Source: Piliocolobus tephrosceles (lineage: Eukaryota; Chordata; Mammalia; Primates; Cercopithecidae). Taken from it: a DNA stretch of 64,000 bases. The stretch's first letter is position 1. Every line of letters begins with the position of its first letter. The translations under genes were made by a program, and so were the position numbers. This document shows positions 1 to 13,198 of this stretch, piece by piece. The stretch is from contig NC_045438.1 of the NCBI RefSeq assembly GCF_002776525.5, positions 150,047,777 through 150,111,776 of the forward strand. The letters run 5' to 3'. Below the pieces are notes generated by a model that saw only the letters and a list, made by a program, of their open reading frames with translations, did no database searches and was not told where the DNA came from.

Positions 1-1324
1 AAACAAGAAATGGGGAAAGGATTCCCTATTTAATAAATGGTGCTGGGAAAATTGGCTAGCCATAAGTAGAAAGCTGAAACTGGATCCTTTCCTTACTCCT
101 TATACGAAGATTAATTCAAGATGGATTAGAGACTTAAATGTTAGACCTAATACCATAAAAACCCTAGAAGAAAATCTAGGTAGTACCATTCAGGACATAG
201 GCATGGGCAAGGACTTCATGTCTAAAACACCAAAAGTAACGGCAGCAAAAGCCAAAATTGACAAATGGGATCTAATTAAACTAAAGAGCTTCTGCACAGC
301 AAAAGAAACTACCATCAGAGTGAACAGGCAACCTACAGAATGGGAGAAAATTTTTGCAATCTACTCATCTGACAAAGGGCTAATTTCCAGAATCTACAAA
401 GAACTCAAACAAATATACAAGAAAAAAACAAACAACCCCATCAAAAAGTGGGCAAAGGATATGAACAGACATTTCTCAAAAGAAGACATTCATACAGCCA
501 ACAGACACATGAAAAAATGCTCATCATCACTCGCCATCAGAGAAATGCAAATCAAAACCACAATGAGATACCATCTCACACCAGTTAGAATGGCAATCAT
601 TAAAAAATCAGGAAACAACAGGTGTTGGAGAGGATGTGGAGAAATAGGAACACTTTTACACTGTTGGTGGGATTGTAAACTAGTTCAACCATTATGGAAA
701 ACAGTATGGCAATTCCTCAAGGATCTAGACCTAGATGTACCATATGACCCAGCCATCCCACTACTGGGTATATACCCAAAGGATTATAAATTATGCTACT
801 ACAAAGACACATGCACACGTATGTATATTGCGGCACTATTCACAATAGCAAAGACTTGGAATCAACCCAAATGTCTATCAGTGACAGACTGGATTAAGAA
901 AATGTGGCACATATACACCATGGAATACTATGCAGCCATAAAAAACGATGAGTTTGCATCCTTTGTAGGGACATGGATGCAGCTGGAAACCATCATTCTT
1001 AGCAAACTATCACAAGAAGAGAAAACCAAACACCGCATGTTCTCACTCATAGGTGGGAACTGAACAATGAGCTCACTTGAACTCGGGAAGGGGAACATCA
1101 CACAATGGGGCCTATCATGGGGAGGGGGGAGTGGGGAGGGATTGCATTGGGGAGTTATACCTGATATAAATGATGAATTGATGGGTGCTGACGAGTTGAT
1201 GGGTGCAGCACACCAACATGGCACATATATACATATGTAACAAACCTGCACGTTATGCACATGTACCCTAGAACTTAAAATATAATAAAAAAAAAAAAAG
1301 AAAAAAAAGAAAAAAAAACAAAAA
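1..1324 (+). mobile_element. Young LINE-1 (L1PA-type), 3' end with ORF2 C-terminus
   Basis: The window opens inside a LINE-1. The reading frame starting at position 2 stays open to the TGA at 1061-1063, about 353 codons. It carries the familiar C-terminal end of L1 ORF2, including residues WHIYTMEYYAAIKNDE and a terminus of FSLIGGN. The L1 3' UTR follows, with a G-rich stretch at about 1110-1140, then an interrupted A-rich tail at about 1288-1324. ORF2 supplies endonuclease and reverse transcriptase; only the part downstream of the reverse transcriptase domain is visible. The open frame and clean tail indicate a young primate L1PA copy. The 5' end is outside the window, so completeness and activity cannot be judged. 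Confidence 0.93.
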
Positions 1325-4300
1325 TGTCTTTGGACATCACCAAATGTCCCTGGGAGATACATTCACCCTTCTCTGACAATCACTGACCTAGCAAGATGCC
1401 TAGAATGATGCATTTGTGTAAACAAATAGAGTGGCATAACAGAAATATAAGACACAGCATCAGTAAATCAATTTCCCATAATAAAAAAGATAATGATAGC
1501 ATATGCAGCCAAGCTCTAGATTGTTCAGCCCTACATTCAGATATTGCCAGAGAACAGCAGTAACAACCCAGAGAGATATTTGCAATAAGGCACTTTTGGA
1601 GAAGTGCTTCCCCCAAAGAAACAGGGATCCAGACATAGAAGTCTGGCCAGATTCCACTGAAAAGATGTCCGAGCACAGCATGGTACCTACACTGCAGAAT
1701 GCCCTTCAGTTCAGCTCCCAGAAGAGCAGATACAAGGAAAAGCCAATGTAAGGTATACAAGTGGTCTAGAGGCCAGGTTTAGTAGAAATAGAAAAAATGC
1801 AGAAGAGTCATCAGACATCAACAGCCCTGGCATCTAATGGGACTACACAGAACCCAAGCTAAAAGGAACAAACTGGTAGACACCAGTGGGAAGTCAGATT
1901 GCTATCACATGAAGAGCTGTTCTTCTTCTTCTTCTCTCCTCACACCAATGATCTGTAAGGAATTTGAGACAAAGTGGAGCCCCATAGGAGTCACAGGATA
2001 TTTTTTTCAGCACTTTTTATTACTTTTATTGTAAATTCAATTCTACTTCCTGGCTTTTGGCCTAGGAAACACAGTTATAATATAGATATACAAAATGCAC
2101 AATTATCCAGAAGTTGAAGGTCCGGTTGCTCCCCCTTCAAATTTCTATTCCAATGTTGGAAGAAAGTGAACTGATGCCTAGTCAACTAATTACTTCTGCA
2201 TCAGCAGTGATGAAAATATCATGTAGCTTTGAGATGCGAAAAAGTTCAGAAATCTAGTAAAAGAGAAACCAGGGACCTGTAAGCCCCTAAATAATAGTGC
2301 CCTCAAAATTTTATATTACTATACATGATTTAGAAGTGATTAACTCTAACATATTTACATCAGAGATAGAGACAAATTGAAAGACGTAAACTGCAATTTA
2401 CTTACAAAAAGTCGAATTGATTACTGAAGCAAAGCCCCACAGCTATTTGATCTTGAGACTCTGCATGTTCATGTAAATTATGCAACGCAAAAAAAAAAAT
2501 GCTATTTAAAACTATTTTCTACTTCTGTATTCTAACTATTACTGGGGAACAGAAACATTCTGGGTAATTAAAACTGCCATGAGACCTAAAGACCATATCT
2601 GACCTTAATGATTGCTTTCAGTTTTCAAAATCTCAATCTAAAACCCTTGGTTGTCGCACCTGGCACCAGCAGCATTACATATGCTGAGTTCGCTTTTGAT
2701 TCTATTGTACATTCTCTCTCCTAGCAGGAGTGGTTTTTCTGTCATTCTCCACCATTGTGCCAAAAAAGACATCACACGAACTTTTATTATTGTGGGAAAC
2801 ACCATGCCCTTAATTTAATTATCAGCTGTAATAAACAAAACTGTTTTAGTAGACTGAGATATGGGAGGTGTTAAAAAAAAAAATCAAACTGAGCAAAGTA
2901 CTTAAGCATCACACAGTCTAAAAATAGGGGAAAAATCACTAAAAGAAACTACGTAACTACATAGGGAGCTCTGATGGAATAAAACCTTTTATGATCAGAT
3001 ACAAAAGCTGGGATGGAAGCATTTCACCAAGGAGAAATAAAAGAGTAAGGTGAAACTAGAGTTATGTCATAAATGTGAAGACATGAAATGAAAGGAGGCT
3101 TGAGGAGAATGCTGAGAACAAAAGGGCTTTCAAAGAAAGATGGAACCATAGCTTGAAGAAGCACTGGAATGGCACCTGGCATAGGATAGACACACAATAC
3201 ATCAACAATAAGCACATAATGAATACAGGAGTGAAGCCAGTAATATTAACAGACAGCAACAGAAAGACAACTTCCTATTTCACCTTTTTTAATGAAGGAG
3301 AACAATATGACACAACCCCTCTGTAAGAGTTCTTAAACTGCTTTATGATAATATAAATAAATATTCAAGAACAGATACATCACCCTAGTAAGGAACAGTT
3401 ATAGAAAGTCAAACAGGGTCACAAAAAAAGGAAAAGTGCTTAAGAACTCGAGATGGATCATCTTAACCCAATTTTCAAAAAAAAAAAAAAACTATTTTGG
3501 AAAAGTAGACTCTGGAAACAAGAGGCAAGAAAAATTCTGGCATTAATCATCAGGCATGTACTTTGAGAACCACTGGAAAGTAAAGCAGTGGTCATTAATC
3601 CATGCCAAACTTAGCATTCCCTTTTCCTTGTTAATACTGGAAAACTGATGCAGAAAGAGAAAGCCAGAAACATAGTGGTAGCCAGAGGAAAAGTCGCAGA
3701 TGGGTGGAAAGTGGGTAGAATAACCAACCAATATCAGATAGTGTTTCTTTGAGTTGCGTAAGCAGCAGGATGATTTTTGTGCAATCCTATTCAAAATATT
3801 TTCTGTCAGACTTAGCTGAAGACAAAGACATAAAGGACAAGCTAATCAAATACGTAACACAAAGCAGAGGACAATTCACACACTGAACAACAAGCTAAAG
3901 ACTAAAAGAACTTGGCAGACACTAACTGGAAAAAACTAAGGATGATTTTTTATAACTAAGAAATAGTACTGCATCTACTCTGATTCTACGTTTTTCCAGA
4001 GCAGCAGCAATCTCTACAGTTCTGTCTCACAGTCCAGCAATGAGATTTTCTTTCAGTCAATTAGTCATTTAACTCATTAACAATATTAGTGGGTATTTAA
4101 TGCACCCCATATCCCCTTATAAAGGGTTTCACATTAAATATATATTCACAACATAGATCTCAAAGTCACCTAGCTGACGAAGGTCTTGAGTTTGAGGTAG
4201 ATAAGAAGTCTATTTTACATACTTTAGATAAAGTTTAGATAGAATTAGATAAAGTGTATCCCAACCATGTAAATTCCATTATGTAGCACTCTATTAACTT

Positions 4301-4402
4301 AAATTTACTCTTACTTGAAATGTCCATTTTCCAATAATAATTATAATGCATGGTAATGAAGAATTACATGATTACAAATTGCCTTCCAAAATCACCTAAG
4401 AG

Positions 4403-4705
4403 GCCAAGTGCAGTAGTTCACGTCTGTAATCCCAGCACTTTGGGAGGCCAAGGTGGGTGGATCACCTGAGGTTAGGAGTTCGAGACCAGCCTAATCCACA
4501 TGGCAAAACCCCATCTCTACTAAAATATGAAATTAGCCAACTGTGGTGGTGGACACCTGTAATGCCATCTACTCTGGAGGCTGAGGCAGGAGAATTGCTT
4601 GAATCCAGGAGGCGGAGATTGCAGTGAGGCAAGTTCATGCCACTGCAATCCAGCCTGCGCGACAGTATGAGGCTCCATCTCAAAAAAAATAAATACAACA
4701 AAAAC
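4403..4705 (+). mobile_element. Alu (AluS-type)
   Basis: Full-length dimeric Alu with an A-rich tail. It is flanked by a perfect 15-bp target-site duplication, aaaatcacctaagag, at 4388-4402 and 4706-4720. Scattered substitutions fit an AluS-age copy. Confidence 0.96.
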
Positions 4706-4852
4706 AAAATCACCTAAGAGGAAATTGTGTCTGGGCCTCAATTACGTTTTTCATAAAATGAGGGGTTTAAATCAAAAGGTCACTAAATTTAACACACTGC
4801 AATACTTTATGACAGTAAGATGTCTAATTAAATTTATATTTAAATTACAGGG

Positions 4853-5420
4853 TTTTACAATTTGGCAGTTCCTCAAAAAATAAATGTAAAATTACCATAT
4901 GATCCCATAATCCCACTTCTAGGTATTTTGCCCAAAAGGACTGAAAGCAGAAACTCAGATAGTTACACCCTAGTGTTCACAGCAGCATTACTTACAGCAG
5001 CCAAAGGTGGAAACAACTGAAATGTCCATCAACAGATGAATAAACAAAATGACGTTAAAAACATAAAACGGATGATTCAGCCTTAAAAAATGAAATTCTC
5101 CTATATGCTACAACAGGAATGGAACTTTGAAAAACATTTATTAAGTAAATAAGACAAACACAAAAGGACAGCTTATATGAAATATCTAGGATAGGCAAAT
5201 AAGAGAAAGTGGATTAGAGGTTATTAGGGGTTGCAGAGAGGAGGAATAAGGACTTATCGGTTAACGGCTACAGAATTTGGGATCACGAAAGAGCTTTAGA
5301 AGCAATGGTGATGGCTGCCTAACTGTATGAATGTGATTAATGTCACTCAATTGTACATCTAAAAATGGTTTAAATGTCGACTTTTATGTAGGTATATGTT
5401 TAATAACAAAAAGAAAAGTA
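4853..5420 (+). mobile_element. Old LINE-1 (L1M) 3' fragment
   Basis: This has the degenerate ORF2 C-terminal pattern seen in mammalian L1 3' ends: 'accatatgatccc..aatcccacttctaggtat', then 'gtccatcaacagatgaat'. An L1M-type 3' UTR follows. It is much more diverged than the L1 at the window start. No intact frame remains. Confidence 0.85.
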
Positions 5421-6084
5421 TGGAATTTTAACATTTGTATAGATGAGGAAGGTTAGCCACAGTCTATGTGGTCCTAGGCAAGTCTCCATCTGCCCTGTTT
5501 TCAGTTTCTTCATCTATAAAGTAAGAACAACAACATGAATTGTCAATGCATGGGATCCATAGTGGGGCATCTGCCTAGAACTCGTGAGAAAAAAAAAAAA
5601 ATCTATGTATGAATAAAACTATTTGATCAATTTGTAACAGAGCAAAGTAGAAATATGCCATCACCACCTAAGAAAGACAGACTGGCTCAGAGGCCTGCCC
5701 AACTTAATTGTAGCCAGACTGAACATATTATCATGTCTAATGAAAGAATAAGCCAGTCACAAGTAGGTTTGAATACTACTTGAAAACTCAAAAAGCCAAC
5801 CACCATCTGGGGAAAGAGTGAAAATCTTGGCCAATGATTTTCCACATCTACCTTGCCCCACATAAAGATGGATGTTGCCAATTAATTTCAAATGTTCTAA
5901 TCCCACTGACAACAAGACAATCAATAATATCTGTTTCAGTATGATGTTTCCTGAAGAACAGTATCTTCAGGTTATCTCATGGGGAAAAAAGTGTACAGGA
6001 GAAGAACATTGAGAATAATTTAATTTAAAGGTGCTACTTTTAACTTATTTTTATTGCCAACGACTGTTAAAATTTTGAACACTG

Positions 6085-6285
6085 AGACACAGGAAGCACT
6101 CACAGGAAGTGCTTTACAAGTATTAATTCACATAATCCTCATCACAACCCTATGGTTTAGAGATGCTCATTATCCCCATTTCATAGATGAGGAAGTTGAG
6201 ATGCAGAAATATTAAGGACCTTGTCATGGTCACACAGCTTACCAGTGGTGGAGCCTGCAATTGCACTCAGGCTCTTAGCTACCAT
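6085..6285 (+). mobile_element. MIR SINE
   Basis: This matches the MIR core: 'cataatcctcat', 'attatccccatttcatagatgaggaa', then 'gtcacacagctt'. It is an ancient mammalian SINE in forward orientation. Confidence 0.85.
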
Positions 6286-8204
6286 TCTAAAATAAACCAA
6301 AGCTTTATATTCATCAGTGAGAAGCAACCCACAGAAAGCTGTAATTCCTGGTAATATTAGAATATTCTAATTACAAAAAGCCATTTGAGGTAACAGATGT
6401 GTTACCTAAAATGTAAAACAATTAGGAATAAGGCCTGTTGCTGACATATGGGGCAGTGAAGTCAGCCGGGAAGTAACAGGCAGTCATGGGAGAGGAGAAG
6501 TGCTGATGGAGGCATGAGAATACTATAAATAGACTGAGTCCCAGGGACTTAGAGTAGGACTGACATGGTTGGTAGGTCACATCTCACCATTTAAGCAGCA
6601 GCCTGAAAATCCAACCTAACTCTTTAGGCTTTCTTCAGGTAAAAGCCCTCAAATCATGGTACTTGCTACAGCCAGTCATCCATAGGGTGAATACTGGGAA
6701 TGTCCATGTTCTAATTATAATCGATTTTTATAGTGGAGGATATTGGGATAAAGTGGGAAAATGGCAGGGCAGATGGTTGATGCTCTTATCTTTAGCTATC
6801 ACATCTGGCGTTATAATACTCAACCTAATCAGCCCATGTGGATGGATTAGAGAGGGTCAATATTAACTACCCCCATCATTAACTTATCACAGGACAGAAG
6901 CATCAGATTACATCATCATCCATTAAACCTAAAATCCGTCTGACTCCCTGGTTCTGATTCCATGTTCAACATTATAAACTATTATTCCTACTTCCCATCT
7001 GGATATAGAGCAAAAACGTACCCACCATTTGGAATTCAAACAACCTAGTCCAAGATTTTTTTTTTTTTTTTTTTTGTAAATTTAGCTTAATATATCAGCC
7101 TATGAGTTAAGTAATCCATCCATGAGATGAATCTGGTTTTGGCTGCTGGATTAAAAAAAAAAACACACACACATGCAAAAACAAAGTCAGTGTTCTCCTA
7201 TAAGACCAAGCCAGATCTAGATCTAAGGTTGCGATTAACAACCTATGAATTCCCAACAAGCATTCCTACTCTACCCCTCTTCATGCTCTTATTTTTTTTT
7301 TTCTTTTTTCCTGTAAGAATTATTTTTCAGGGTAGTTGTAAAAAGTAAATGAGATAAAAATAATTGTACTGACCAAACTTATTGGCACATGACAAATATT
7401 CATTCCCCCACCACGCTCACCTCTAGACTTTACTAATCCATATTTAAAAGTTAGCAATCAGAAAACTTTATGTTCATACTAGGCTTCAGTTTAATATACT
7501 CAATGAGACTATAACAGTCCAATGAGTTCTGGGAGAAACAATTTTTTTCCTACTTCTGAGATACTAAGAAATAGTCCATTTACCTCAAAAATAGATTAGG
7601 GTATGACAAGAGGGAAATGGCTCCTAAAAAATAGCTGTCAAAAGCCAAATGAAGTAAAAACATGATGCTTATAGCTAAATAGAAAAGCTATATAAGTTCC
7701 CCCAAGTCCAAAGTCAGAAAGAAAATCAGTCCAATACATTGTAAATTGCACAAGAATGATACATATCCACAGTCTGTTATTACATGATTACAAAAGTAGT
7801 ATCAAAAAAGCAGGTGGTGAGTATTTTGAGGAGCAGTAAAGATGTTTGGGCTGGTAATGTTTCCAAGTGATCTTCAAGAATCGAAAATTAGGGGTAAAAC
7901 CCATTTTGAGAGTCACTTTCTTTTGTATTATTGTGATTATAAAGCCATCTAAATTTTGCAAAACCTTTCTTACATAAGCCAAATTAAAAATACAAAACAA
8001 ACAACATAAGGAAAGTTCTGTTTCCTGCTATTCTGCATTTTTTTCTGGTGGTAGCTGAGAGGCTTGAAATTTTATGTTGCAATTACAGTATCCTCCTTTC
8101 GGAGTACCCTTGTGGCTTTGTTGACAGCCCACAGCTATCTTCCATGCAGGTTAGTTTAAAAATGACACATGTAAAACCATCAGGAAAAAAAGAAGAGTTC
8201 ATAC

Positions 8205-8265
8205 CTCTTTCAAATTTTAACCTCTGATAAAGTTGAAACTGGTCCACAGGTACCAAACAGGCAAT
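8205..8265 (-). CDS. RNF144B: RNF144B exon 4 (RING1-IBR linker start)
   Basis: This 61-bp coding exon on the minus strand encodes residues 91-110 (IACLVPVDQFQLYQRLKFER) plus the first base of codon 111. The acceptor (ttcag, 8266-8270) and donor (gtatga, 8199-8204) are both canonical. The exon starts in phase 0, matching the end of exon 3, and ends in phase 1. The peptide continues exactly where exon 3 stops and matches my knowledge of RNF144B between RING1 and IBR. This stretch links the E2-binding RING1 to the in-between-RING domain. Exon 5 and beyond, carrying IBR, RING2 with the catalytic cysteine and the transmembrane tail, lie left of position 1. Confidence 0.96.
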
Positions 8266-10037
8266 CTGAAACCAGAGACATAAAAGGTTGAGACTTCAGT
8301 CATCATAGGGCCCTGAGTTACCAGCCTTTTGATTTCTCTTTCTGGCTTTGCTTATTATACTTTCTCTACACCAATTGTTTGCAAACCTCTTTTTCTCTAC
8401 ACTGTTCATGTAGTAAAACACATGCAACAATTTTCAAGTCATCCCCACTCCACCACCACAGCTGAGAATCACTGCTCAAGGGTTCTCATTGATCACCTTC
8501 TATCCTTCAGTCAGTAGCTACCAAGACCAGACAACAACATTTTATTACAGGGACTTCTAAAACTATTCATATTTATATATTAAAGATGCTTCCTTTCTCT
8601 ATATCTTCATTTAATAATTTTTTGAAGTTATAGTTCTAGCTTTGGAATCCTTAAAAACTAAAGTCAGGTAGACAGCATCTCAGGAATTATGCAAATGTCA
8701 TTTGTCACCTAGGAAAGATTACCTTTTAAACAATATAAAAATCATTTATTCTGACAAGAGTCACTTCCTGGAGCCCTTGGTTATCGGACATTGACATCCC
8801 AGACCCCGGTAGAAAAGAAATGCCTAAAATATTTCTTGCAACTAGACTCCTATTCCATTTCAGATGGCAATATAAACCAAAGGTTTACTAGTAAACAACA
8901 ATTCATACTTAACTGAATGACATTTCAAATTAGTCATTTTTAAAGGCAGATGCAGGAAAAGCTAACTGCTCTTAAACCAGCATTCTAAACATTTTAATTC
9001 CATTGACATCAAATGTAAACATATTGACATAACTTAAAGATTTATATATGAGAAAATTAAAGGATTTGATATTAGCCTTCCAGACATCCAGTGAGTTGAT
9101 ATAGGACAGAGTTTTAGCCCTGACAATTCCAACTCTAAACCATCAACTTTTTTTGGCACAAAATATACCTACATTGACATTCTTGCAACTAAGGAAAGGA
9201 CATCTGCTTTGAGAACACTGGAGTAAGAAAATGATGTAGCTAAAATTGTATTTAACAAATATTATACCTTTTATAACTCATTCAAAATCTAATCCTTTCC
9301 CTTAATCATTTCACCAATGAATCTAAGTTAGCTAAAATGTATAAAGGACTACAAAACAAGTTTGGTCTTCCTCATTCCAAATAAAGCATGGTAAAACATA
9401 ACTTTAATTATAAAAACATTTTTATCCAAATTTTCTTTCTCCAATTGGGGAGAAAATGTTGCATTTTCATGTGGTACCATAAATTAAAGCTCCTCAGCAC
9501 TTTTACCAAAAAAAAAAATTATGCCCAATATCATGTTATATGTATTTTACCATAGTTCTTTCAATGGTATGGTTGGACTTTCATTACATTGAAAGTCAAG
9601 TTTATTCATCTGTTATAATGCTACCCAGACATCTTTCCTGAAAGACAAAGGTGTCTCAAATAAAATTCAGAGTTGGAGACAGAAGGTACAGGCAAATGAA
9701 GTGATAGGAAACATTTAGGAACCAGAGTTCAGTTCCTGAATTTGTCACTAATGCATCACGGGTGGAAGACAAACAAATGCTACGTCAACTGCTGGATCAA
9801 CATGACTTGGGGATGATACCACCTGGGCCCAAGAGACTTCAATAGTATTCTATGAATCTTTTTTTAACCACCCACCCTCTTTGATTCTAGAAGACAGTCC
9901 TGTACCCCACTCACCGTCATCTAAAATAGTTTAATAGTTTGTGGATTGATGATCTCCTTTTAAATCCTTCAAAGTCAACCCCTAAAAATTCTGATTCTCT
10001 TTTCGATGAGAGCAATTTATATAAAAGTCAAATACAA

Positions 10038-10341
10038 GGCCGGGCGCGGTGGCTCAAGCCTGTAATCCCAGCACTTTGGGAGGCGGAGAGGGGTGGATCA
10101 CGAGGTCAGGAGATCGAGACCATCCTGGCTAACACGGTGAAACCCTGTCTCTACTAAAAAATACAAAAAACTAGCCGGGCGAGATGGCGGGCACCTGTAC
10201 TTCCAGCTACTCGGGAGGCTGAGGCAGGAGAATGGCGTAAACCCGGGAGGCGGAGCTTGCAGTGAGCCGAGATCGCGCCACTGCACTCCAGCCTGGGCGA
10301 CAGAGCAAGACTCCGTCTCAAAAAAAAAAAAAAAAAAAAAA
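10038..10341 (+). mobile_element. AluY
   Basis: Nearly consensus young Alu with a 24-base A-tail and a duplicated target, aaaagtcaaataca, at 10023-10036 and 10342-10355. 'ctcaagcctgtaat' and 'gggcgagatggcggg' resemble the cercopithecid AluY variants. Confidence 0.96.
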
Positions 10342-10764
10342 AAAAGTCAAATACAGTTTATGGAAGACAAGGCAAACAGAAGATGTTTTAGATACAGATG
10401 AAATGCTAATGTGAAAAATGACAGAAATTCATGCAGTAAAAAGTAAACAACTGTAGAGATAGATGTTTAAATTTATTTAGAAAAATAAATTTCATTGGAG
10501 TACACACTATTGCCAACAGGGAAGTCATAGATTTCTAATTTTTGGTATTTTACGCTACTTTGGATTTCTCATTTAAGTCAAAGGTTGTATGGAACTAAGA
10601 CTTACTAAGGTAAATCAATTTTTTAATTGAAAGTTGTGATTATAAGAAGTTAATTACATTGCTTCTCATTCTATTTTGTCCTTTTGGAATGAAGACACCC
10701 ACAGAATGCACCATTCTCTTCCCCAGTTCCCCTCATTTAGACTTACATCTTTTCTATTATTATT

Positions 10765-11057
10765 GTTTTTTAGGAGATGAGGTCTCACTTTGTCAACCCA
10801 GGCTGGAGTGCAGTGGCACAATCATAGCTCATGTTAGCCTTAAACTTCCGGGCTCAAGCAATCCCCTCCCCTCAGCCTCTCAAGTAGCTGAGACTACAGG
10901 CATGCACCATCATAATTGGATAATTTCTTAATTTTCTGTAGAGATGGGGTCTCACTATGTTGCCCAGGCTGGTCTCAAACCCCCAGCTTCCAGTGATCTT
11001 CCTGTCTTGGCTTCCCAAAGTGCTGGGATTACAGACATGAGCTAACTGCACCCAGTC
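10765..11057 (-). mobile_element. Alu (AluJ-type)
   Basis: Reverse-orientation dimeric Alu with many substitutions and old-subfamily features ('tcatagctca' and 'gatggggtctcactatgttgcccagg'), typical of AluJ. Confidence 0.93.
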
Positions 11058-11599
11058 ACATTTTTTCTAGATATCTGTTGACAGCTTACCATGAGTAAAG
11101 CTTTGGTCTGGAAGCCTGGCATACAATGAGGCAGGCCATACAGAAGCTACACTAAAGGGGCTGAAATTACTTAGAAAGCAATAAACATAAGATTCACAAA
11201 AGGTCTACCCCTTGATTTTGTCTGTTGGATTTTGCAGAATAGAACTAATTTTCTGAAATATTTCTATTATACTTTTGGCTTTAGATGAGAGCTGTACAAA
11301 ACAACAACAACAACAAATGATACAAAATGTTAAATCCCTGGTTCCACTGTCATTTGGAGCTAAGTCACTATTGCTCAAGACCTCCATTTCTACAACTGTA
11401 AAATTGAAATATTAATCCTTGTGTTAGGATGATGATTAGAAGACTAAATCAGGCTGCAGGTAAACGGGCTACAACCAATTTTTTGAGGATATTCACAAGT
11501 ACTCTAAAATTGACTGCTACACCTGACAATCCTAGAGAATAAGAGAGATTATAAAGAGGTATCTTGTGGTATACATTTATCTTCTTTCTGCCAACCGAG

Positions 11600-12420
11600 A
11601 ATTTCCAAATCATTCAAAATCACACCAGACCATTATATAAAAAGTTGCAAAACTTGTACAGAGTTACCAAATGCCAATCCCTCAACTTCCCCTAATGATA
11701 ACACTTTCTAAATTTAGTTCCTAAATGCCATTCCAACTTCCCCTAATGATAATCATACTACTGAAATAATGAAATTTATATTTTGATACAAAAGAATTAA
11801 AACATCTTCAGGCCTTATTCAGATTTCACTAATTGTCCCACTAAGGTCTTTTTTTCAGTCTACGATCCAATCAAGGTTACCAACTTGTATCTAGTTGTGG
11901 TATCTCCTTGACCTTCCAATCTGGGACAGTTCTTCAATTTATCTTTGCCTTTCGTGACTTTGGTGAGTTTGAAGAGTCCAGGCCAGTTATTTGTACAGTG
12001 TTCCCCTAATTTGGATTTGTCTGATGTTTTCTCATGATTAGACTGAGGTTATGCATTTTTGGCAAGAATATCACAGATGTGTCCTATCAGGAGTTACATG
12101 AGGACATGTCTCATTATTGATTATGTTAACTTTTTAATGTGGTTAAGGTGGTATCTGCCAGCTTCTACATCATTTGGAATTAACAAGTATCTTGTAGGGA
12201 GATATTTTGAAACTATGCAAAATCCTGTTTCTAATCAAACTTTGCCCACTAATTTTTGTATCTACTGATAATTCTTGCCAAAAATAATTATTACTATAAT
12301 ATTTGCTTAGTGATTTTTCTATTTCCATCCTTCATTTTGTACTGGTGATTAAAATTCCACTGTAAGAGAAACCTGTCCCTTCTCTATTTATTCATTTTTT
12401 AAATTTCAGTCAGCATAGAC
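11600..12420. mobile_element. Old L1M-derived fragment
   Basis: The stretch resembles a common L1M untranslated-region sequence: 'cagatttcactaattgtcccactaa', 'gtttgtctgatgttttctcatgattaga', then 'gttatgcatttttggcaagaat'. An imperfect 50-bp local duplication sits at about 11672-11752. I do not assign an orientation, and the class call is by recognition only. Confidence 0.55.
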
Positions 12421-12880
12421 TACAGACATTTATTTTATTCAGTGGCTTCTAATTCATTACTAACCAAATCCATGTTCGAGCAGTAAAAGCAAAGCTCTCT
12501 AGGTATATTCTCAGCTATCATGAGACCACTATCCTCAGATCAACTACTTAATGGTCTTCAAAGTTAATTTTTGCTACTTCTCCTTTGAAAGCTGTGCTAA
12601 TTTATTTAATGTTAAACAGAAATTTATCTCTCCTCCCATCCAAGCACAAAAGACAACTTTTGCTCCTCATGATCACTCTAGAAACTCTTTCCAAAGGAGG
12701 GGAAAAACCCAAACTTTAATTCAAAGATAAAATACATTCAGTTTCATGTTAATAGAGTAAGAGCAATAATATCAGAATAATAACAACAAAAGTTACTAAC
12801 TTTAGCTCACAATCACTATTTTGTTTTGTTTCATTTCTGATAAAAATGAACCTTATGATCCTTCTTAAATACTCAGTTCT

Positions 12881-13198
12881 GGCCAGGAAAGGTGGTTCAT
12901 GCCTGTAATCTCAGTGCTTTGGGAGGCTGAGGCGGGTAGATCACTTCAGGTCAGGAGTTTGAGACCAGCCTGGCCAACATGGTAAAACCCCATCTCTATG
13001 AAAAACACAAAAATTATCCAGGCATGGTGGTGGGCACCTATAATCCCAGGTACTTAGGATGCTGAGGCAGGAGAATTGCTGGAACCCAGGAGGTGGAAGT
13101 TGCAATGAGCTGAGAACATGCCACTGTACTCCAGCCTGGGCAACAGAGCAAGACTCTGTCTCTAAATAAATAAATAAATAAAAAGAAGAAGAAAAAAA
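12881..13198 (+). mobile_element. Alu (AluS/J-type)
   Basis: Full-length Alu with an (AAAT)n-rich tail. It is flanked by the duplication aaatactcagttc at 12867-12879 and 13199-13211. Confidence 0.95.

Larger units (their letters stand above)
1..8204 (-). other. RNF144B: RNF144B intron 4 (partial)
   Basis: This is the sequence between the exon 4 donor and the left edge of the window. It contains the L1 3' end (1-1324), an AluS (4403-4705), an older L1M 3' fragment (about 4853-5420), a short reverse MIR-like stretch near 5455-5540 and a MIR (about 6085-6285). In 1325-4400 and 6290-8200 I see only AT-rich single-copy-looking intron, short T-runs (about 7059-7075) and a weak MIR-like stretch near 7330-7400. 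No further exon was recognised. Confidence 0.8.

Noticed and set aside
928..1362. 144-codon minus-strand frame over the L1 tail
   Set aside because: It is an antisense shadow of the L1 3' end and its A-rich tail.
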